Assembly: GCA_963402885.1 (NCBI GenBank)
Contig: OY727097.1
Location: 4,030,001-4,094,000 of the forward strand
Reading direction: 5' to 3'
Source: Antedon bifida
Taxonomy: Eukaryota > Echinodermata > Crinoidea > Comatulida > Antedonidae
DNA: 64,000 nucleotides
In this document: one piece after another, positions 36,625-46,275 of the stretch
How positions within the stretch are numbered: the stretch's first letter is position 1
Layout: each line of letters begins with the position of its first letter
Notes under the pieces: model-generated
What the model saw: only the letters and a program-made list of their open reading frames with translations
Databases searched by the model: none
Told to the model about the DNA's origin: nothing
Position numbers and translations under genes: made by a program

Positions 36625-37357
36625 GAATCAGGTTGTTCAATTTTGAATTCATAGAAAGCTGGTCTGGGAGCCGCTGGTAGTTTTCGTGGAACACGACTTG
36701 TAGGACTCCTAGTATCGCTATTCGTTTTTCCGAGTGAACAACCACTTGTGTCGATGTGGGTGTCGTTTGTCTATCCCCGTCTGTACCACTTACCAAGTGA
36801 GTTTCTGGAAGTATATCTGTAATACCACAAGTGCTATGTGACCTTTGCTGATCTTTGTTTCCAACCAATGGGTTGTCTTTCTCATGACAAAGACTTAAAC
36901 TTCTTGAAATTGCAAACCCGAGTGGTGTGAGATTTCCTTCTCGGTTGACATAAGGGGCAGCGAATTGAAAGTTTGATGGAAATGTGTTAGAAGAATCACA
37001 GCTATTGATCGAGGCTTGACGGGAATATCCAGACGGTCCTTCTCGCATTGTGTACTTGATTTGAAAGCTACTCCGACTACCATTACTGTGAAATGAATAT
37101 CTATGATTCCTCTGACCATCAGGATTGCGGTCATCGAACGAGGCATTTATTGCACCTGTAAAAGATTGGTCCTGTCCAAGAGGGTCTTTACGGCAGTCAT
37201 CGCTATCAATAGATATCAGTCGACGTGGGAAGTCATTTGAATCCAGATTCGAATGTTCTTCTTTCGCTAGATACATTTGACTCCTATCGCAGACTTTGAC
37301 ATCAGGATTGCCTCTATCGTCCATGTCACTCGGTATGTCTGTTTTATATGGTCGATG
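36625..37357 (-). pseudogene. Fragment of the THSD1-like receptor last exon (copy 2, shorter)
   Basis: Minus-strand homology to about 51230-51966 of the intact gene. It keeps cytoplasmic-tail sequence from MDDRGNPDVKVCDRSQMY to about HSEK, then carries the same one-base T deletion as copy 1 (near 36730), which shifts the frame. The 3' half of the exon (the tail C-terminus) has been deleted. The fragment ends at 37357 in the same SLC17 intron 4 junction as copy 1. It cannot make a membrane protein. Confidence 0.85.
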
Positions 37358-38719
37358 TACCGTTAAGTCTTTGTTTTATTTTATTATAATGTCTGTCATT
37401 ATAATTAGGTTTACTTGGTCTAACGTGGTGTCTTGGCTGGTGTATTGTGGGATCGACTGATGTAAACAGTAACAAGTGGATATCAACTATTGAAAGAGAT
37501 TCGATATTATTTTCTCAAAGTGAAGAAATTAAAAATAAAAATGTAAGAAACCAAATTTATTTTCGTAATTTTCATAATTTCTCCCAGTAACTTCGAATGT
37601 CCGTCCTCATTGGTGACGTTACCAAACCCAAACTGGTTTCATAGTGATGACGACATTAAACATTAGGCCTAGGTTAATCTTAACTCAATCAGGGCCGTAG
37701 CCAGGATCAGTGTCAAGGGGGTGGGGGGGTTCGGACACTAAGTATTTGGGTCACTGCCCCCTCCCCACAACCCGGTGGGGTCTGAGGCGAATTTTGTTAA
37801 ATGACACCCCTTGATGGCCGGAAATGGTACTCTCGCACATAACATTCATGATAAATGGCACCTCTAATTGGCCGGAAAAAACACTCTCATGCAGCATGCT
37901 ACCATTAAACAAAACGATCGTACTTTTTTCCTCCTCATCACACACGTGGACTATTTAAAGGACGATAACATTTGTTGCCGTATGTTAGATGCGCGTGCTC
38001 TATGTGCGGAACCACCGCCGATTGTTTGATCATTCACTCGGTATTTTGTTTTGCGTTCAAGTTACAAGCCCCCCAAAAAAGCACAATTTGGGTGAGAAGG
38101 CAAATTCAATGCTTATTATAGCCAGGGGCGAACCCAGGGGTGTTTTCCTTGTGGCCCGGGCAACACCCTTAATTTCATACTAAATGTTGTTTCTGCCACT
38201 AAATTAAAATTGAGTTCCATTTCATCGTATACAATATCCATCCGGACCCGGAACTTGATAGGCTTAGTCATAAAGTAGTTACAGAGTTGCAGGGCATTTT
38301 ATCATTGTTGAATGTTTTGATATTAGCCTAATTGTTAAAACGACCTTCACAACCAAAATATTTCTGTAATAAAATTTACTTTAAATGGAACGCTACAAAA
38401 ATAATCCTCTGCTTCATCAGAGCATGAATACCTAATAACCAGACAAGAACGTATCTTTATTACGTTTAACTATCAATCCATTTTCATATCACGCAATCCA
38501 TTTTTCAACAATATAGTAGTATAATAATAACATTTTGATTGAATAGTGAGGGATTAGTTACAGTTTGACTTTGAATAAACCATTGGTAATTTACTGAAAA
38601 TCCAAAATGAACTTGTGTTATAATACAAACAAAAGTATTCAATCAAAGAAACGCTCTACTACACATGAGAAATAGATGTCGGTCGATAAACTTCTGACGA
38701 CGACTAAAACAACGACAAT

Positions 38720-39708
38720 TATGGAACGCCTCCTCTGCCTTCAGTTCACATTTATCATGCAGTACACACCAATCGTCATGCAGTACACACCAATCGTCAT
38801 GCAGTACACACCAATCGTCATGCAGTACACACCAATCGTCATGCAGTACACACCAAACATCATGCAGTACACACCAATCGTCATGCAGTACACACCAAAC
38901 ATGATGCAGTACACACCAATCGTCATGCAGTACACACCAATCGCCATGCAGTACACACCAATGGTCATGCAGTACACACCAAACATCATGCAGTACACAC
39001 CAATCGTCATGCAGTACACACCAATCGTCATGCAGTCAAATAGTGCGTAATTTATACCGCCACCTATCGACAAAATCGAATATCACGTGACGTTTATTAG
39101 ACGGCTGTGAAACTAAGACTATTTATTATTTCTTTTATGGAATTCAATGATTACAATGGCCTCCTAGCCGCGCCTACGTCCTATAGATTCCAAGATTGCT
39201 TTAATAGTTTTGCGAGCCATTTTAGTCATAAAGCACGTGCGATGTAGTAGTAGACATCGTGAGTTGCTGTAGTATACAGTTTGAATAGCCTTAGTTTTAC
39301 AGTCGTCTAATAAACGTCACGTGATATTGGATTTTGTCGATAGGTGGCGGTATAAATTACGCAATATTTGACTGCATGACGATTGGTGTGTACTGCATGA
39401 CGATTGGTGTGTACTGCATGATGTTTGGTGTGTACTGCATGATGTTTGGTGTGTACTGCATGACCATTGGTGTGTACTGCATGACGATTGGTGTGTACTG
39501 CATGACGTTTGGTGTGTACTGCATGATTTTTGGTGTGTACTGCATGACGATTGGTGTGTACTGAATGATGTTTGGTGTGTACTGCATGACGATTGGTGTG
39601 TACTGCATGACCATTGGTGGGTACTGCATGACGATTGGTGTGTACTGCATGACCATTGGTGTGTACTGCATGATAAATGTGAACTGAAGGCAGAGGAGGC
39701 GTTCCATA
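38720..39708. repeat. Palindromic element with arms made of 21-bp minisatellite units
   Basis: The outer inverted ends TATGGAACGCCTCCTCTGCC and GGCAGAGGAGGCGTTCCATA are perfect. Each arm then holds about 13-16 tandem units of ATGCAGTACACACCAATCGTC (with AAACATC, GGTCATG and similar variants), in opposite orientation in the two arms. The centre (39050-39340) contains a further inverted pair (CACCTATCGACAAAATC and its inverse). It is flanked by GACAAT on both sides (38714-38719, 39709-39714), and the paralogous site near 22510 is empty. Open frames of repeated VYCMTIG or MQYTPIV arise from the 21-bp period and are not considered genes. Confidence 0.85.
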
Positions 39709-40423
39709 GACAATCAGCTAAATGTTAGTGATTTTATTTCATCTCTGGCTTGTTACATTTTTTTTTCATGACACATTACCGGACTTCCCCCTCCTCTCGC
39801 AATGAACGACAGTACAGATCTTCCCTATCTAGGCTCGTGTATGTAGCATACTACGTTATTCACAAATTACCCACGCATAGCAGTGTTACTAGAGCCATCA
39901 CAGATTACCTCTAATGGATCAATCATTCACACATGAATTAAACAATTCATCGACAAACGAAATATACCCTGTATTCATTCCTTTTAAATATTAGGCATAT
40001 TGCCAAGGCTAATTGTATTGTAATATTTATTGCTATCCATATACAAAATATAAAAAATGACAGATCAAACAATTTGCACAACAGTAATACAAGAAAAATA
40101 AGTTACAAAATATGGAATAGCAGAGGATAACCCTTTAAGCTTGAAAGCTTGTTTCAGAAGGGGTCCTCAACATAAAACAAATAATATTTACATAAAATTA
40201 CAAATATAAAATATTATAACAATAATTTAGATATTATACAGATATTTTAAATGTAAGGTTTTAGAGAAAATGTAAATTTGTAAATTAGGTTTTGTTTATA
40301 AAAACGACATTTCATAGAAATATATTTTAAATATGTACAGTTTATATTCAATTAATTTCAGTTAACAATGTAATTAAACTTTTATTTTACAATTAAGATT
40401 AAATAAAATATTGACTATTGGTA

Positions 40424-40625
40424 CTAAATTGTCATTTGTGAGGCAAGATGTTTCTTTAGAGCTACCTTGAAGGCAATGTGAGAGGTAATGGTCTTCAAGT
40501 TATTTGGAAGTTTATTCCAAAGTAAAATGGCATTAAAAAAGAAAGTTTTATTAATAGCATTATTATTTTTTGGCAACACAAAATTGAAATCCCTTCTTCT
40601 TGTACCGTAATGATGTTTAAATTTA
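40424..40625 (-). mobile_element. Non-LTR retrotransposon C-terminal remnant (second copy)
   Basis: It is paralogous to 23209-23410 and encodes the same GTRRRDFNFVLPK and LWNKLPNNLK peptide with a few substitutions. It was duplicated together with the surrounding transposon. Confidence 0.6.
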
Positions 40626-43205
40626 TAATAATAATAATAATAATTTATAATAATAATCGATTTGTCCATAATTATTGCGTTTTGCCGGGGGTTTTCCATA
40701 ATCTAAGGCCAATTTTTAGGTCAAATCATAATTGTGCGTATAGTTTTGTATTTCCGATGCGTGTAGTACCCTATTTATCTTCATTTCCGTACGTTCGTAA
40801 ATATTAGGCCGAATTTCCGTAGTAATTTATAGACGTTCCGAAATTTGAACCGTGTTATACCGGTAGCAGAGCAAAGTTTACTTCTTTCTGCAAATGTCCT
40901 ATCATTATTTTCTTTGTTTTATTTGGAGTGTGGTTTAAAACAACACTTTTGTAAAGTTTATAGTGGATAAATAAAAACAAATTTTTGGAAATTGTGGTTT
41001 TGACATCTGACTTTATTTAGCATTTTTAAATGAATTAAAATTCCAAATTATACAATTTAACCTTTCGCTCAATATATTTATAGCAACAGCTTCATATTTT
41101 TTGTATAACTTTTTAAAATTATTAATTGATAATTAATTTACATTAATTGAGTACAGTTATTAGAATGTATTACCGTACCAAAAGTACCTTCATCGAGGAC
41201 TTCCCCGTGACGTTCGCATTGAACGAAAAAAAAAATTATCATGAATTTTACGTGCGAGAGTACCATTTGCGGCCATCTAGGGGTGTCATTTAACAATTTG
41301 CTTGCTCAAATACTTAGTGTCTACAGCCCTGGAGTCTTTGGGCAACCCTCTTAAAATAGTCCTGCGACCGCCCCTGTCAGGGGCGGACCCAGGGGTGTTG
41401 CCCTAGTGGCCCGGGCAACACCCTTAATTTCATACTAAATTTTGTTTCTACCACTAAATTAAAATTGAGTCCCATTTCATCGCATACAATATCCATATTT
41501 ATGCGTTATAGAAGTCCAGTCTGGAGAGAATATTTGTAAATTGGCAGAATGCACAGCAGTCACCCAATAGGCTACTATTATATACCGCGCACAGATAAGT
41601 GTAGATAAGTTTTTGAGCATGCGCAGAATGAATTTCTGATTGGCTAGTTGCTTGTGGTGCGCGCGTCATAAGAGCAGGGAGATGTATCTCTCTCCTGATG
41701 AGTGGTACGAAAGGAGGCCAACACACACTGTGTTCGGGAAAAACCCATCATATGGGTCGTCGATTTGTTCATAATTATTGCGTTTTTCTATAATTTAAGG
41801 CCAAATCATAATTTTTGCGTATAGTTTTGTTTTTTTCGTGTAGTACCCTATTTATCTTCTCCGGACCCGGAACTTGATTGGCTTAGTCATAACGTAGTTA
41901 CAGAGTTGCAGGGCATTTTATCACTGTTGAATGTTTTGATGTTAGCTTAATTGTTAAAATTGGTAAAAGAAGTAGGCCGAATGCTGGCGCCAACGAAATT
42001 AACGACCTCCACAACCAAAATAATCCTCCGCTTAATCAGTGCATGAATACCTAATAACCAGACAAGAACGTATCTTTGTTACGCTTTACTATCAATCCAT
42101 TTTCATTATCACGCAATTTATTTTTCAACAATATGGTAGTATAATAACATTTTGATTGAATAGTGAGGGATTAGTTACATTGTTGACTTTGAATACACCA
42201 TTGGAAATTTACTGAAAATCCAAAATGAACTTGTATTAGGCCTATAATACAAACAAAATTATTCAATCAAAGAAACGCTCTACACATGAGAAATAGGTGT
42301 CGGTCGATAAACTTCTGACGAGACGAAAATAAATAATAAATCAGCTAAACGTATTCGTGATTTTATTTCATCTCTGGCTTGTTACATTATCATGACACAT
42401 TACCGGACTTCCCCCTCCTCTCGCAATGAACGGCAGTACAGATCTTCCCTATATAGGCTCGTGTATGTAGCCTACTACGTCATTCACAAATTACCCACGC
42501 ATAGCAGTGTTACTAGCGCCATCACAGATTACGTACCTCTAATCATAGAGAAATAAGTTATATTTCTCCATGCTCTAATGGAACAAGCATTCACACATGA
42601 ACTTTGCATCAAAAAAAAATCATCGACAAACGAAATATAGCCTATATTCATTCATTTATATATATGATAATATGAAATATTAGGTACTCCACTCTGTGAA
42701 TACTGTTACGTTCTTTGTGATATTTGTATGTATTTGTTCTGTCTTTTTATATTTTTCAATTCAAGTATTTAGCTCCGCTACTGCTTTGTATTCTAATTTT
42801 ATAAATAAATAATACAAAATAAGTTAAGATTTTTATTGAAAATAACACAATTAAACTATGAATATTTTCTACAATTGTCTTCTCATTCAGCTCTTGGGAG
42901 CTCATCATTTTTTCTGGTGTGCGCTGGTTATGTTGTTAGCAATGCGACACTTTCTGTCATCTTAATAATTGCTGTTTTTTGTATGTATGGATTATTTATA
43001 CCATCGATTGAGGCAGTTGCGATAGATATTGCACCTAACCATTCCGGATTAATAATTGGAATTATGGCTATATCGCACGCTTGTGGATTCATTGCCCCGT
43101 CGATAGTAGGACTTTTAACTAGAAGTGGTGTAAGTATGATGTGTATTAATTATTATGTTTTTAATAAAAATAATTGATAGAAAACAGAATGTTTATAGCA
43201 AATAC

Positions 43206-43240
<35 letters not shown>

Positions 43241-43757
43241 AAATGCTTTCAACGACTTTACAAAAAAAAATTGAACTCTTAAGCTTACAATGATTTATAT
43301 TATTTTGTGTATTTTTATTGACTGAATCATACTTTTAAAGTAATTTGTTCTACTTGACTGAATACATTTTATGGCATTTTAAAGTAAAGTTTGTAGGTCT
43401 CATATGTATTGTTAGATACAGTAGGCACAAAGCTTAAATTATGAATAGAATAAAAGCTCACATATTTATTTTGCGTAGGTCTACTGGTCTGTGTAAAGTT
43501 ACAACCAATTTAATTGTCATAAGCTTTGTGCAGTTGATTTGAAAAAGACGGGTGGTAGGCCGGAAATATTGAAGGTAGGCCTAAATATTATTTGTAGATT
43601 TCTTAGTTTTCCAATATCTTATTCACATAATCATATATCATATATTTTAGAGGTCAATGTAGAAATAATAGGCACACTTTTAGACCTAAGTCAAAATATC
43701 TTTTTTCGTAAAAATGACGCAATGACATTTAATTTTTATTGTATTGAAGACCTCAAT

Positions 43758-46235
43758 ATGATCGGTAAATGCAATAAAACAGCTGAAAAGAAACCAATTT
43801 TGAAGAAAGGCGGTAGTAAAGAAACACCTCTTTTCCTGTCGATTCGTTATATAATTGTGTTCATGTGCTTTTTGGCCGTCACACTGAACTATGCTACACG
43901 AATGAACTTGAGTGTTGCCATGTTGGCCATGGTATCAAACGATGGGAATGGAACAGGTTCAAACCTATCTACGACGTCACCAGATATAAGCAAATTGGTA
44001 ATTATTTTAATATAAAATAGTAATGTTGGTTTTTTTCGGATAAAAATAACGGCAAACAATGCATGCATTGACATGACGGTAAGGTGTTAAAAATATGAGA
44101 ATATATAGTTGGATTTTAATTAATAATAATTCAGACCTACGCATTGATGTGTCATCTGAACCTAAAGTTCTGTCTAAACTATCAAACTTTATGTGACAAA
44201 AAAATGTGCCATATAATATGAACATGATGATGATCATATCACTACCATATTTGGACATATCACTACCATATTTGGACATATCACTACCATATTTTGGACA
44301 TATCACTACCATATTTGGGACCACTACACTTTTTTGCCATATCAAGTTTGATAGTTTAGACAGAGCTTTAACTACAAACAAACTGTGTCGAGGAATTGCA
44401 GTGAAAACATTCAGATGCGCACAATAAACGTGCGTTAGGCATACCGACTGTAACTTGTTCAGATCGTCGGTCGCCAAATAAAAAACTCCCTATAGTATTA
44501 GTTGACTGGGCGTATTATCATACCTCCATGGTGTTATTGTCTCTGTTTATGTTGACGTTTTGATTTTTGTCCTGAAATAAAGCTAAAGTAGTATACGTAT
44601 GACACGCCATATGTGCCAAAATATTTATATTTTTACTAATATTAAGTCAAAACTCAGTATGGAACCCAGACTAGACTGGGCGTTGACGTTGCTTTGTTTT
44701 TTTTACGGTGGAGTGCGTACGACCATTTAGTAATAATAACTTTGTAAATTGATTCTACAGATGTTTGATTGGAGTCTTGAAACTCAACAATTTATCTTTA
44801 GTTCTATCTATTATGGACAGTCCATTTCTCCTATTTTTGGTGGATGGATGGTTGGAGTATTTGGTGGCTCACCCATTATTCTACTGGGAATCTTGGTGAC
44901 GTCTTTGATGATATTATTGACACCAGTTGCTGCAGAAGTAGGAGTATGGTTATTGGTAATAACTAGAATCATTGATGGAATTGCACAGGTAATTACTATA
45001 GTAATGAATAATATTGAAATAATGTAAATACAATACTTCTATATTGGACTCATGTCTACAACTAGGATTTTATGATTGGAGCGTTTGATGGATTTAAGTG
45101 ACCAACCAATTACGACTTTAAAGTTCCATCTTTTGGAATTAATTGTATTTAAAGTTAAAATATTAATTTTAAAATAAAATTATTTGTCATAAGTATTTTT
45201 TTTTCTTTTTTGTTGTGGTTTTATTTCTTAAGGGCTCTGTTTATCCAGCTGTGTTTAATCTGGTTACAAACTGGTCGAAATTGAACGAACGTAGTACATT
45301 TTTGTCACTTTCGGTAGCAGGTAATAAATACCTTTTGTTTTATTTTAGTATGCCAAGGCAATCTATACGGTAATCTCTTCTTCCTCGGTCACATTTGCCT
45401 AGACAGAAGAAGAGATTACCTTTCTAAATGTACTTAACCTAACCCTCTGAATAATCTCTCTCAACTATTAAAAAAAAACACGCTATTGATAGACCTCGAA
45501 CCCAGGGTTCCAGTGTCATAGAGAAAAACCCGTTACCACTCGACCAAACATTTCGGTTGACTATGATGGCATGACTGTTCAGTCTAGTGTGACCGTGTAT
45601 TCAAATGAGGCAAATGTGACCGAGGAAGAATAACTTACCAATCTATACATACATACATACATATATACACACATACATAAAAACAAAACAGGCATAGAAC
45701 AAATTCTAAACCGCCCGGTTATTTTCTCAGTTTCATTAAATAACATTTCGTTGTATTTATTTTATTTATTTATTCAACTTCTCACTAACTCTGTTAGTGA
45801 AGGTAGGCCTATATATTTATATATGATCTTATCAGATACTTTAGATTTAATTTGATTTCTTTTAAAGGACTTGGTTTTGGTCCAGTGTTGGCGAGTTATA
45901 TATCTGCTTCGCTTTGTTCAACTGATTTCTTAGGCGGATGGCCATCTACATTTTATCCATTTGGTAACAGCATACTGTATATTTTTTACTACATCTTGGA
46001 CGAAACATTGATGTGATGGTGCAATAATTTGTTTAAGAAGTGCCGTGTTACGAATTTGGAATTTGTGGCAAGGATAGAGGCATTATTTATGGCTCAACAA
46101 ACAAAAATTAAATCAGGAAAAGAGATTCAGAGAGCCACCACATGCCTCGTATATAACTTGATTATTCAAGTGCCGTATCATTTATTCTTACCTAGTCATT
46201 GAGTAGGCCTATTTGTTTTTTCTTAAGATTTACAA

Positions 46236-46275
<40 letters not shown>

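Larger units (their letters stand above)
37690..42657. mobile_element. Second copy of the large non-autonomous transposon, right end deleted
   Basis: It starts CAGGGCCGTAGCCAGG after the same ACTCAAT flank as at 20427, so the insertion is shared by descent, not independent. It follows the first copy closely but lacks the nested CR1/L2 fragment, carries a different nested palindrome (38720-39708), and ends at about 42657 without the right terminal repeat. No transposase is seen. Confidence 0.7.
37409..43129 (+). pseudogene. SLC17 copy D', exons 5 and 8 only
   Basis: The surviving exons are 37409-37542 (exon 5) and 42891-43129 (exon 8), both close to copy B. Exons 6 and 7 and the right end of the intron 5 transposon were removed by a deletion whose junction is at about 42657. 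Exon 9 is also missing, as in copy D. Exon 8 is open here (no TAA), but a conserved Gly in AVFGMYG is Cys. It is too incomplete to make a carrier. Confidence 0.85.

Noticed and set aside
38676..39713. Long open frames of repeated MQYTPIV or VYCMTIG on both strands (38676-39050, 38741-39073, 39334-39564, 39357-39713)
   Set aside because: They follow from a 21-bp minisatellite with no stop in several frames, on both strands of a palindrome, inside a transposon. There is no sign of a gene.
43539..43757. N-terminal extension of copy G from an upstream in-frame ATG
   Set aside because: The extension is not conserved in copies C and E, where the frame is broken, while residues from 43758 on align with every copy.
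45491..45552. A functional tRNA gene
   Set aside because: A and B boxes are present but the acceptor and anticodon stems do not pair convincingly, and it lies inside a MITE.
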